This document shows positions 52,295 to 60,569 of a stretch of 64,000 nucleotides of DNA, one piece after another (positions within the stretch are counted from its first letter, which is position 1; each line of letters opens with the position of its first letter). The stretch is from the NCBI RefSeq assembly GCF_000020645.1, contig NC_011060.1, forward strand, positions 1,874,501 to 1,938,500, written 5' to 3'. A model generated the notes under the pieces. That model was not told the DNA's origin and did no database searches. It saw nothing but the letters and a program-made list of their open reading frames with translations. This DNA is from Pelodictyon phaeoclathratiforme BU-1. GTDB lineage: Bacteria > Bacteroidota > Chlorobiia > Chlorobiales > Chlorobiaceae. The position numbers and the translations under genes are program-made.

Positions 52295-54847
52295 CTACTC
52301 TGGCTGAAAACCGGCAACTGGACAGATCCTTGAAGGCAACCCTATGGTAATAATCGTACCTCCCCCAGCAGGACACTCAACAGAAAGAGTTCCACCATGT
52401 TTATGGACAACAATGTCATAACAAATGCTTAACCCGAGTCCGATACCTTTTCCAGGTTCTTTTGTACTGAAAAACGGATTAAAAATATCTCTCCTGATTT
52501 CCTCCGGTATGCCTGGCCCGTCATCGGTAATTGAGCAGAAGACCTTGCTGCCCTCGAACCAGGTATGAAGCGCGATTGTGCCGGGAGAACTCCGATTCTG
52601 TGACTTGATTGCATGTGCACTATTGACAATCATGTTGAGAAAGAGCTGATTAATCTGTTCCGGATTACAGTATACCGAAGGAAGCACTTCATCAAACCTG
52701 GTTTCAATCCCGGCAATGTCACGATATTCATGACGGGCAAGAATAAGCATATCACGGAGTCCCTGATTGAGATCGAACGAGACCCGCTCATCAGGAGCGT
52801 GAGTTATGGAGAAATTCCTCATGCTGTTGATAATGGTTGTCATACGCTCGAAACCATTATTTGACTCGGAAAAGATCATCGGAATATCATCAAGCAGCAT
52901 ATCAATGTCAAGCTCCGCCTCCATTCTGCGTAGCTTTTGCAACGCGGGAGCCAAAAATCCACCCATCGACTCCACTTTTCCTGTAATCTCCCGGTACTCG
53001 TTTACAAGCAACAAGAGATCGTCAAAATATTCCTTCTGGGTCGAAAAGTTGATCTTGATAAAATTGAGCGGATTATTCAGCTCATGGGCAATACCGGCAG
53101 CAAGCTGACCAATCGAGGCAAGTTTTTCATGCAGAATCACCTGCTGATGCATTATTTCAAGCTCTCGGGTACGTTCTGCAATACGCTCTTCGAGTGTCTT
53201 GTTAAGATGAAACAGTTTTTGTTCAGCCAGCTTGCGTGCAGTAATTTTGGTACTGGTACCGATAATCCGGTAAATACGACCATAATCATTGCGAACCGGA
53301 TTAAGAACCGTCTCCCACCAGCTCACCTTACCCATGAATTGCAAATTCTCTTCAAAATGTATGGAACTGCCTCGACGCACACAGGCATCGTAGTTACCGA
53401 TAAACTTTTGAGCAATTTGAGGAGGAAAAAGCTTTTCGGGTGTTGCTCCAACAAGCTCCTGATTGCTTATTCCTGTCAGTTGTTCATTAAGCGGATTATG
53501 GCCTTTATACTGATAGGAACCATCTGGAAGGACGTCAACAACAAAAATGGAATGATTGACCTCCTCATAGATACTTTTGAGCAACAGCCCGTTTTCAAGC
53601 AGCTCCTGCTCGTACTGTTTACGCCTGTTTTCATTCTTTTTGCGCTCTGTAACATCACGGATCAGCCCCATCATGCCCGATAAATCCTGCCCCTGAAAAT
53701 AGTGAACATGAACTTCCCCGTAAAAAAAATCTCCGTTCTTTTTCCTGAACCTGAACTCTACAACCTGATCGATCAAGTCATCCTGCAAGGTTTTATTGAA
53801 TATGAGAAGCGCTCCCGGAATTTCATCTTCAGCAAGATACTCGGTAAAGTGATCCCCGATAACCTCCTGGGGGGTATAGCCAAAAATCTTTTCAATAGCC
53901 TGTGAGGCATAGGTCAGAATTCCGCTCCTGTCAGAAACAAAAACCACCTCAACCATCTGTTCCGTAATCGTACGAAACTTCAGTTCACTGTCACTCAATA
54001 GTTTTTCGGTCTTTTTGCTCTCGGTGATATCAAAAACAATAGCATAAAGAAATTCCTTTCCCGTAATCTCTATCTTGCTCGAGAAGACCTCCACATCACG
54101 CACAGAGCCATCCGAACGGCAATGACGAAAGAAAAAGCGGTTTTGCTTTGCTGAACGGCTTTTATCAAGATTATTCTGGATCTCTTCAACAGTGATCGGA
54201 TTGATTTGCCTGATATTCATCTTCCTTAGTTCCTCAACAGACCACCCATAAAAGTCTGCTGCCGCACGATTGGCGTCAACAATATTGCCCGTATCAGGAT
54301 CGAGAAGAATCTTGACCGCTGCATGACTTTCAAACAGCTTCCTGAAACGCTCTTCACTGATGCGCAACTCCTGCTCAGCCTGATTGCGTTCAGTGATATC
54401 ATGAATGACTGAATAGAGAAACGCTTTGCCCCCAATCTCAATTCGGTTACTGAACACCTCCACATCCCGCACAGAGCCGTCAAAAAGGCGGTGGCAAAAA
54501 ACAAATCGGTTTTGCTTCGATGAACGGGTTTTTTCCATCTCTTTCAGCACAACATCCGGTGAAAGAAGATTGATCTGCTGAATATTCATCTTCCTGAGCT
54601 CCTCAATCGACCAGCCATAAAAGCTGGCGGCTGCACGATTGGCATCGACGATGTTAGCCGTATCAGGATCAATAACCAGCATCACGGCTGAATGTTCGTC
54701 GAAGAGTATCCTGAACTTTTCCTCGCTTTCACTCAGACACTCACCCGTTCGAAGAGAAGTAATCCGCTTCTCTTCCTCTCTCTCTTTCAGGAGCGCTTTC
54801 AATCGGGCATTTTCCTGCTCTAACCGGAGTAACTTTTTTTCCACCAA
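52295..54847 (-). CDS. PAS-domain sensor histidine kinase
   Basis: 850 aa, soluble. A short N-terminal coiled coil (LRLEQENARLKALLKEREEEK) precedes PAS1 (about 40-160) and PAS2 (165-280), which are near copies (VDANRAAASFYGWSIEEL and VDANRAAADFYGWSVEEL). PAS3 (285-405) and PAS4 (415-545) follow. The HisKA domain has His588 (AGIAHELNNPLNF), and the HATPase has NLFLNMIVNSAHA, DDGPGIP and GKGIGLGLSICYD. PAS1/2 closely resemble one PAS of the gas vesicle-linked kinase. No response regulator adjacent. Tandem 9-bp repeats lie about 60 bp upstream. Confidence 0.93.
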   Translation of the reverse strand: MVEKKLLRLEQENARLKALLKEREEEKRITSLRTGECLSESEEKFRILFDEHSAVMLVIDPDTANIVDANRAAASFYGWSIEELRKMNIQQINLLSPDVVLKEMEKTRSSKQNRFVFCHRLFDGSVRDVEVFSNRIEIGGKAFLYSVIHDITERNQAEQELRISEERFRKLFESHAAVKILLDPDTGNIVDANRAAADFYGWSVEELRKMNIRQINPITVEEIQNNLDKSRSAKQNRFFFRHCRSDGSVRDVEVFSSKIEITGKEFLYAIVFDITESKKTEKLLSDSELKFRTITEQMVEVVFVSDRSGILTYASQAIEKIFGYTPQEVIGDHFTEYLAEDEIPGALLIFNKTLQDDLIDQVVEFRFRKKNGDFFYGEVHVHYFQGQDLSGMMGLIRDVTERKKNENRRKQYEQELLENGLLLKSIYEEVNHSIFVVDVLPDGSYQYKGHNPLNEQLTGISNQELVGATPEKLFPPQIAQKFIGNYDACVRRGSSIHFEENLQFMGKVSWWETVLNPVRNDYGRIYRIIGTSTKITARKLAEQKLFHLNKTLEERIAERTRELEIMHQQVILHEKLASIGQLAAGIAHELNNPLNFIKINFSTQKEYFDDLLLLVNEYREITGKVESMGGFLAPALQKLRRMEAELDIDMLLDDIPMIFSESNNGFERMTTIINSMRNFSITHAPDERVSFDLNQGLRDMLILARHEYRDIAGIETRFDEVLPSVYCNPEQINQLFLNMIVNSAHAIKSQNRSSPGTIALHTWFEGSKVFCSITDDGPGIPEEIRRDIFNPFFSTKEPGKGIGLGLSICYDIVVHKHGGTLSVECPAGGGTIITIGLPSRICPVAGFQPE

Positions 54848-54903
54848 ATTGATTATTTATCCTCTATTCCAGCCCATCTTGCATCACCATCAACCAACAA
54901 TCA

Positions 54904-54939
54904 CTTTTGTGACTTTTGTAACTTTTGTAACTTTTGCGA
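54904..54939. repeat. Four tandem 9-bp repeats upstream of PAS kinase
   Basis: CTTTTGTGA, CTTTTGTAA, CTTTTGTAA, CTTTTGCGA in direct succession, 57 bp from the kinase start. They may be regulator sites or a simple-sequence tract. A single similar copy (CACTTTTGTCGCC) is at about 29546-29558 in front of the other PAS kinase. Confidence 0.75.
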
Positions 54940-55020
54940 CAAAAAGGTAACGATTTATATCGTATGAACCAATGAGTCCAGGACACGATCCCTACCCTGC
55001 AAACCGACTTACAAAAGAGG

Positions 55021-55716
55021 TTACATCCCAAGAAAAGCCCTCTTGACCTCCCTGTTATTCAGCAGCTCCTCACCTGTTCCGGTAAGCACAATCGCTCCGG
55101 TTTCAATGACATATCCCCTGTGGCTGATGCTCAGTGACTGATAGACATTCTGCTCAACAAGAAGAACCGTAACACCACTCGCATTAATGGTACGAATAGC
55201 GCCAAAAACCACCTCCGTAAAGAGAGGCGATAATCCCAGACTTGGTTCGTCAAGAAGCAGGAGCTTCGGATTACCCATCAATCCCCTTCCAATGGCGAGC
55301 ATTTGCTGCTCCCCGCCAGACATGGTTCCACCCAGTTGATTACGACGTTCAGCAAGTTTCGGAAAAAGGGCAAAGACCCGATCAAGGTTTATCTGACGCT
55401 CTTTCTGGTGCAGGTAGCCTCCCATCATCAGATTTTCGACAACGGTCATATCAGGAAAGATCTTTCGTCCCTCCGGAACATGCACAATCCCTCGCTGAAC
55501 AATAGTGTGCGCTGCAAGAGTACGAAGCGATTCATGATTAAAGGTGATGATACCGGTTGATTTGATAATCCCCGAGATTGCTTTAAGCAGGGTTGATTTA
55601 CCGGCACCATTGCTGCCAACAACAGAGACAATCTCTCTCTCCGCAATCGTAATGTTGACGGAGCACAGAACAGGCATTTCACCGTATCCCGCATGAAGAT
55701 TTTGAATATCAAGCAT
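55021..55716 (-). CDS. livF: Branched-chain amino acid ABC transporter ATP-binding protein LivF
   Basis: 231 aa from the ATG at 55716, which has GGAGG upstream; a longer frame to 55731 is not needed. Walker A GSNGAGKSTLLKAI, signature SGGEQQMLAIGRGLMGNPKLLLLDEPSLGL. LivF is the second ATPase of the high-affinity branched-chain amino acid (HAAT) transporter; in such systems the ligand may also be urea, amides or other amino acids. It overlaps the livG end by 8 nt. Last gene of livHMGF. Confidence 0.9.
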   Translation of the reverse strand: MLDIQNLHAGYGEMPVLCSVNITIAEREIVSVVGSNGAGKSTLLKAISGIIKSTGIITFNHESLRTLAAHTIVQRGIVHVPEGRKIFPDMTVVENLMMGGYLHQKERQINLDRVFALFPKLAERRNQLGGTMSGGEQQMLAIGRGLMGNPKLLLLDEPSLGLSPLFTEVVFGAIRTINASGVTVLLVEQNVYQSLSISHRGYVIETGAIVLTGTGEELLNNREVKRAFLGM

Positions 55717-56437
55717 TGTATCCACCTCCAAGGTATGCGGCTATGACATCAGGGTTATTGGTAATCTCTTCGGGCGTACCTTCCGCAAGCTTTTCCCCGG
55801 AGTTCAGCACAACAATCCGGTCGCAGATTGAGGTAACCGCTTTCATATCATGCTCGATAAACACAATGGTCGCCCCCTGCTTCCGAACCCGGCGGATGAT
55901 TTCAAGAATGGTATCGGTTTCGGTATGATTCAACCCGCCACATATTTCGTCAAGAAGCAGCATTTTCGGATGGGTAGCCAGCACACGCGCAAGTTCAAGC
56001 TTTTTCTTCAGTCCTATAGGCAACGATCCGGCAAGTTTATCGGCATAATCACTCAGGCCAACTGCCTGCAAATTCTCCCTTGCAATCGCCTCGGCATCCC
56101 GGGTAGCATTGGTGATGGCAAAGGCGCCAATCATGACATTCTCCAGCACTGTAAGAGTTCCCAGCGGCTTGACCCTCTGCCAGGTTCGTACCATGCCCAG
56201 ACGGCACACTTCGTCAGGACGCAGGGCATTGATTTTTTTGTTATCAAAGATTACATCTCCGGCAGTTGCCGGATAAAAGCCGGTCATACAGTTAAACAAG
56301 GTGGTCTTTCCTGCACCGTTCGGCCCGATAAGACCGAAAATCTCTTTCTCATCAACAGAAAAACTGACATCAGAAACAGCGACATTACCGCCAAAATGTT
56401 TACTGACATGACTGATATGGAGAAGATGCTGTATCAT
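55709..56437 (-). CDS. livG: Branched-chain amino acid ABC transporter ATP-binding protein LivG
   Basis: 242 aa from the ATG at 56437, preceded by GGAGGG and overlapping the livM stop by 4 nt (ATGA). A longer open frame to 56668 is antisense-like noise inside livM. Walker A GPNGAGKTTLFNCMTGF; RTWQRVKPLGTLTVLENVMIG is typical LivG; LDEICGGLNHTE replaces the common LDEPxxGLN (Pro to Ile, Ala to Cys), a mild variation. Switch His in FIEHDM. Confidence 0.92.
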   Translation of the reverse strand: MIQHLLHISHVSKHFGGNVAVSDVSFSVDEKEIFGLIGPNGAGKTTLFNCMTGFYPATAGDVIFDNKKINALRPDEVCRLGMVRTWQRVKPLGTLTVLENVMIGAFAITNATRDAEAIARENLQAVGLSDYADKLAGSLPIGLKKKLELARVLATHPKMLLLDEICGGLNHTETDTILEIIRRVRKQGATIVFIEHDMKAVTSICDRIVVLNSGEKLAEGTPEEITNNPDVIAAYLGGGYNA

Positions 56438-57429
56438 TTCACCCTCCGGAAAAGCCCAAGAATACCTTTGGGCAGATAAAGTATGCAAAGCACCGTAATG
56501 ATACCATAGACCAGTACATGGGCGTGAGCCAGGTTCTCTTTCAAAAAGAGCCCCATGCCTGAGGTTTCCGATACCAGACCAGCCTTGACCAGAGCATCCC
56601 CAATAAAATTTGAGCGCAACATCTCGGCAAGCGGCACAAGCAAAACCGCCCCGATCACCGGCCCCCACAGGGTTCCAACACCCCCGATAATTGCCGTCAG
56701 AATGATTTCAATAGAGAGCCGAAGATCAAGAACTGCCGAGGTATCAATAAAGCGGATATAGAGACCATAAAGACTTCCCAGAACAGAGGTCAGGGCTGCG
56801 GATATCAGCAACGCCTTGTTTTTGTAAAAGGAGAGATTAATGCCCAATGAAGCTGCTGCATCCTGATCCTCGCGGATTGCCTGTAAATAGAACCCCGTCT
56901 TCGATTTCCGAAGATAGGCCGTTATACCAAGGGAAACCACAAGCACCAGCAACATCCCGTAATAAAAGGGATTCTTGCTGTTCAGGTCAAGCCCCCACAA
57001 AGAGAGATCCGAGAGCAGAATCCCCTGTGCGCCTCCCGTAAACTCAAAATTGAGCACCGAGAGCCGGACAATTTCAGCAACAGCAATGGAGGCCAACGCA
57101 AAGTAATGACCTCGCAACCGAAACACAATGCTTCCGGTAATGAGGGCAATAATGCAGGCAACAACCATACCTGCCGCCATGCAGAGAACCGGGTTGAGAT
57201 TGTAGAGCGTGATCAAAATCATGGTGGTATAGGCGCCAGCCCCGAAATAGGCGGCATGACCAAAGCTGTACTGCCCGGCATAACCGCCAAGAAGATTCCA
57301 CGCCGAAGAGAGCGCCGCCATCATCAGCACCGAAATCAATATTCCCGTGAAATAGGGATTCTCCCCCATGAAAAGCGGCACCACAGCAGCTATTGCCGCA
57401 AGGATAACGATAAGTGCAATCTGTTTCAT
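56434..57429 (-). CDS. livM: Branched-chain amino acid ABC transporter permease LivM
   Basis: 331 aa, about ten membrane segments. Family motif AGQYSFGHAAYFGAGAYTTM near residues 51-70, and the cytoplasmic coupling loop KSKTGFYLQAIREDQDAAASLGIN. Its ATG overlaps the livH stop by one base (TAATG). Inner-membrane part of the same transporter as livH. Confidence 0.92.
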   Translation of the reverse strand: MKQIALIVILAAIAAVVPLFMGENPYFTGILISVLMMAALSSAWNLLGGYAGQYSFGHAAYFGAGAYTTMILITLYNLNPVLCMAAGMVVACIIALITGSIVFRLRGHYFALASIAVAEIVRLSVLNFEFTGGAQGILLSDLSLWGLDLNSKNPFYYGMLLVLVVSLGITAYLRKSKTGFYLQAIREDQDAAASLGINLSFYKNKALLISAALTSVLGSLYGLYIRFIDTSAVLDLRLSIEIILTAIIGGVGTLWGPVIGAVLLVPLAEMLRSNFIGDALVKAGLVSETSGMGLFLKENLAHAHVLVYGIITVLCILYLPKGILGLFRRVK

Positions 57430-58298
57430 TACTGCTCTCCTTTTTTACCGAACAACCCTTGCGGACGAAGAAGCAGAACCGCAAGAAAAAGTACAAAGAC
57501 CACAACATCCTTCCAGTCTGTTGAGATGTATGTCGATGACATTGCCTCAACCACGCCGATAATCAGCCCGCCGACTCCAGCTCCGATAACCGAGCCAAGA
57601 CCGCCTAAAACACAGATCGTAAACGCCTTCAGCAGAAAACTGTGCCCGGCAAGCGGATGAATATAATAGGTTGGCGCTATCAGTGCACCTGCGGTCGCAG
57701 CCAGAGCCGTACCAATACCAAAGGCGATTGCACTCATTTTAGCAACATTGATGCCCATCAACTGAGCAGCCTCCCTGTTTTGGCTCGTTGCCCGCAGAGC
57801 CATGCCAGTACTGGTTTTTAAAAGAAAAAGAGAGAGCAGTGCCGTAATCCCGCAGGTAATGAGAAAGGAGATCACCAGGGGAACAGAGAGGAAAATGCCT
57901 CCGGGCAAATTGTATGCGCTGCTTGAATAGGAGGTCGTCAATATCTTCGGATCACTGGTAAATGCCAGAAGTGCAGTATTACTCATGATAAGACCAAGAC
58001 CAACGGTCAGGAGAATCTGGTTTTGATGGGGATGATGGATAACACGATTGATAAAGAGCTTTTCCAGCATAAATCCGAACAAAAAGGCTACAGGCATAAT
58101 CAGCACCAGCGACAGATAGGGATCAATATGCAGCAGGGTAAAGGCAAAATATGCCAGATACATGCCAAGCATCATCAAATCACCATGAGCAAAGTTACTG
58201 ATATTCATGACGCCAAAAACAAGGGACATCCCTATTCCGGCAAGAGCATAAACCCCACCGGTCAGTATTCCTGAAAGTAACGATTGAAAAAACAGCAT
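57429..58298 (-). CDS. livH: Branched-chain amino acid ABC transporter permease LivH
   Basis: 289 aa, eight or so membrane segments. N-terminal SGILTGGVYALAGIGMSLVFGVMNISNFAHGDLMMLG is the LivH signature, and the coupling loop is KTSTGMALRATSQNREAAQLMGIN. First gene of livHMGF, 147 bp after the binding-protein gene and behind a terminator, so it needs read-through or a second promoter. Confidence 0.93.
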   Translation of the reverse strand: MLFFQSLLSGILTGGVYALAGIGMSLVFGVMNISNFAHGDLMMLGMYLAYFAFTLLHIDPYLSLVLIMPVAFLFGFMLEKLFINRVIHHPHQNQILLTVGLGLIMSNTALLAFTSDPKILTTSYSSSAYNLPGGIFLSVPLVISFLITCGITALLSLFLLKTSTGMALRATSQNREAAQLMGINVAKMSAIAFGIGTALAATAGALIAPTYYIHPLAGHSFLLKAFTICVLGGLGSVIGAGVGGLIIGVVEAMSSTYISTDWKDVVVFVLFLAVLLLRPQGLFGKKGEQ

Positions 58299-58372
58299 GA
58301 TAGATCTCCCCGTAAAATGAACTGATCAGCCAGCGAACCCATTTCACAACAATAACGCAACAAACCAACAGG

Positions 58373-58405
58373 AAAAAAGCGCCTCCAGCAACGTTCCGGA
58401 GGCGC
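58373..58405 (-). terminator. Terminator/attenuator between binding-protein gene and livH
   Basis: GCGCCTCC (58379-58386)/GGAGGCGC (58398-58405) with an 11-nt loop, followed on the minus strand by T6 (A run 58373-58378). It lies 40 bp after the binding-protein stop. Partial termination here would give more binding protein than permease. Confidence 0.85.
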
Positions 58406-58444
58406 CAGATTTCCAGTTGCACTCTGAACAGATGCAACTGCGAC

Positions 58445-59590
58445 TTAACGCTTGAAGGGATAGATTAGCTTCTTTTTGCTGAACTGAGCAGGATAGACCG
58501 TTTCATACTTACCGTTTGCAATCTGCTGCACCAGCATCGGATGGTTGTTCTGATTGGTAAAACCGCCATAGTCAGCAAATTTGACTGGCCCCATAATACC
58601 ATTCCAATATCCTCCCTTAAGAGCCGCCTGAAGTTTCACGGCACTTTTGGTGGCGGATGCCGTAATCGCCATAATCCTCATGGCTTCATAAGCACAGGCC
58701 GCATGATAGGAGGGCTCCTTCGCATATTTTGCCTTGTAACGAACTGCAAAATCGGCCGCACCCGGCCAATTGACATCATCAGTCCACTGGGTAGCAGAAA
58801 TAACAAGATTGGAGATTTCAGTCTGCTGGGCAAACTGAGCCGTTGTATAACCGGCACCCGCGCCAAGAAAAGCCTTTGGTGTAAGTCCGATCTCCCTGGC
58901 CTGGCGCATCAGCAGAATAGCATCAGCATCATACGACACCAGAAAAACAAGATCAGGATTAGCCGCCTTGACTTTTGCGAGTGAAGAGCGGTAATCGGGT
59001 TGCCCCTGCTGATACTTTTCGTTGGCAACCTCCTTCAACCCCATTTTCAGAGCATTCTCCTGGGCAGTCTTGACCGTCGATACGCCAAAATCAGTTGCGG
59101 CATAGACATAGGCGATCGTCTTCGGTTTGTAAGGCGCCACCGCTTTCATCAGCACACTTGAATAGACATTGGCAGGAGCATTCAGGCGGAAAACATTCTT
59201 ATACCCCTTCATGGTGATCTCCTCCTTGGCGGCTGCAGGAACAAGCAGCGGCACCTTATACTGATCAGCCCTTGAGGCAACAACATTTGCACACCCCGAG
59301 GTATAAGGGCCAACAACACCGATAACGGCATCACGAGTCACCAGCTTTTCATACGCCGCAAGAGCATTTTTCGGGTCACCGCCATCATCTTCCCTGACAA
59401 GCTCAACCTGAATTCCCTTGGCCTTCAGATCTTCAATTGCCATAGCCGCGCCATTGGTCAGATTCTCGCCAATTTGCGCCTCTTTACCGGTGATTGAGTT
59501 GATAAATCCTATCTTGACTGGAGCTGCCGATACCTGTAACGGGAAAGCCAACAGGGCGGCTGCGATAATCGATAAAAACTTCTGTTTCAT
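58445..59590 (-). CDS. Periplasmic binding protein of HAAT-type ABC transporter (LivJ/K-like)
   Basis: 381 aa. Signal peptide MKQKFLSIIAAALLAFPLQVSA, cleavage near residue 22. The mature start PVKIGFINSITGKEAQIGEN and later VVGPYTSGCANVVASRADQ fit the Leu/Ile/Val-binding (peripla_BP_6) family. The ligand cannot be read from sequence; relatives bind branched-chain or other amino acids, amides or aromatic acids. First gene of the transporter operon. Confidence 0.9.
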   Translation of the reverse strand: MKQKFLSIIAAALLAFPLQVSAAPVKIGFINSITGKEAQIGENLTNGAAMAIEDLKAKGIQVELVREDDGGDPKNALAAYEKLVTRDAVIGVVGPYTSGCANVVASRADQYKVPLLVPAAAKEEITMKGYKNVFRLNAPANVYSSVLMKAVAPYKPKTIAYVYAATDFGVSTVKTAQENALKMGLKEVANEKYQQGQPDYRSSLAKVKAANPDLVFLVSYDADAILLMRQAREIGLTPKAFLGAGAGYTTAQFAQQTEISNLVISATQWTDDVNWPGAADFAVRYKAKYAKEPSYHAACAYEAMRIMAITASATKSAVKLQAALKGGYWNGIMGPVKFADYGGFTNQNNHPMLVQQIANGKYETVYPAQFSKKKLIYPFKR

Positions 59591-59721
59591 GTACTGTCAT
59601 CTCCTCTGGTTAGGGTTATTGACCTGCACTGAGTACTACGGATGAAGCTTTTGCTTGAGGGGTTGAAGGCTTTTGATGGTTCATAAAAAAAAACACTATC
59701 TGCAATCTACGACACATAAAA

Positions 59722-59752
59722 ATAATAAGGAAGCCTGAGCCTCCTTTATTAT
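59722..59752 (-). terminator. Hairpin after cupin gene
   Basis: ATAATAAGGAAGC (59722-59734) pairs, with one bulge and one G-U, to GCCTCCTTTATTAT (59739-59752); on the minus strand it is followed by a T-rich run. A second hairpin, CCGTGATG/CATCACGG (59762-59769/59785-59792), lies just before it. Likely end of the cupin transcript. Confidence 0.6.
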
Positions 59753-59795
59753 CGACAAGATCCGTGATGGAAACAACAGAATGTCATCACGGAGA

Positions 59796-60245
59796 TCATC
59801 GCAGAACAGGAGCAGCCGCAGACTCCTCTCTGATCACATTCGGCACACCAACCGCACCGGTATAAAAGACAACAAGAGATGCCGTTACCCTGCCGGAATT
59901 ATAACCATTATGCAGGGTATTGATAACCTCAAGAATGGCATCACCCTTCCTGAATACAAAGGTACGACCATCTTTCAGCTCAACGGTAAGCTCCCCTTCC
60001 AGCATATAGGCATAAACCGGCACCGGATGCTTGTGCCAGCCAGTTGAACCCCCTGGAGGAAAATTGACTACAAGGGCCGTCACCTCTGGCTGGGCCGTCT
60101 GCAGATAGACCAGCGGATCCCCATTACTCGACGTTGACGAGGTGATCAGTTTCTTTACCTCAACATTCCGGTACTCCTCACCATTTGCCGCACTGTTCAG
60201 GACAAAGAGCAAAAAAAGCGCGATAACACTCTGTACAACTCTCAT
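59796..60245 (-). CDS. Exported cupin-domain protein
   Basis: 149 aa. Signal peptide about residues 1-22 (MRVVQSVIALFLLFVLNSAANG). One cupin barrel (about 55-135): motif 1 PGGSTGWHKHPVPVYAYMLEGELTVEL with two His and a Tyr/Glu near the metal site, motif 2 GDAILEVINTLHNGYNSG with the last His. Small periplasmic cupins of this form are common and their substrates mostly unknown. Not clearly linked to the transporter next to it. Confidence 0.82.
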   Translation of the reverse strand: MRVVQSVIALFLLFVLNSAANGEEYRNVEVKKLITSSTSSNGDPLVYLQTAQPEVTALVVNFPPGGSTGWHKHPVPVYAYMLEGELTVELKDGRTFVFRKGDAILEVINTLHNGYNSGRVTASLVVFYTGAVGVPNVIREESAAAPVLR

Positions 60246-60569
60246 GCATGCTCCTCTTTTTGAAAAATTAGCATTCTTCGGTGCGTATACTTTCGCCAGA
60301 AAATTCAGGCCTCAGCGTACACGCCACCCTGCAATATAATCAGCAGTATTTTAAAGTTTCACGACTGAATCGAGGGCCGCATGGATAAAACAAACCATAA
60401 CTGCCCGCCCAAACCCCGACCATGAACAGATCGATCAACGGCTGAACGTCCAAGCCTCAACAGCGGTATTTCATAGCTATGAAACCAGCAAAACATTTGC
60501 ATCTGATCATGCAATTCTCCAGATTGTTCCTGATACCCTATCCGTCAGAACGACCATAACGACTCATTG
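60246..60569. other. Gap between divergent cupin and GCS2 genes
   Basis: About 325 bp without a gene I can support. It must hold the promoters of the two divergent units. No convincing hairpin, repeat or coding frame. Confidence 0.3.

Noticed and set aside
54904..54939. 9-bp repeats as plasmid-type iterons or an origin
   Set aside because: No initiator gene or DnaA boxes nearby and all neighbours are chromosomal genes.
56438..56668. 77-codon N-terminal extension of livG
   Set aside because: Lies inside livM in another frame; the ATG at 56437 has a ribosome site and overlaps the livM stop in the usual way.
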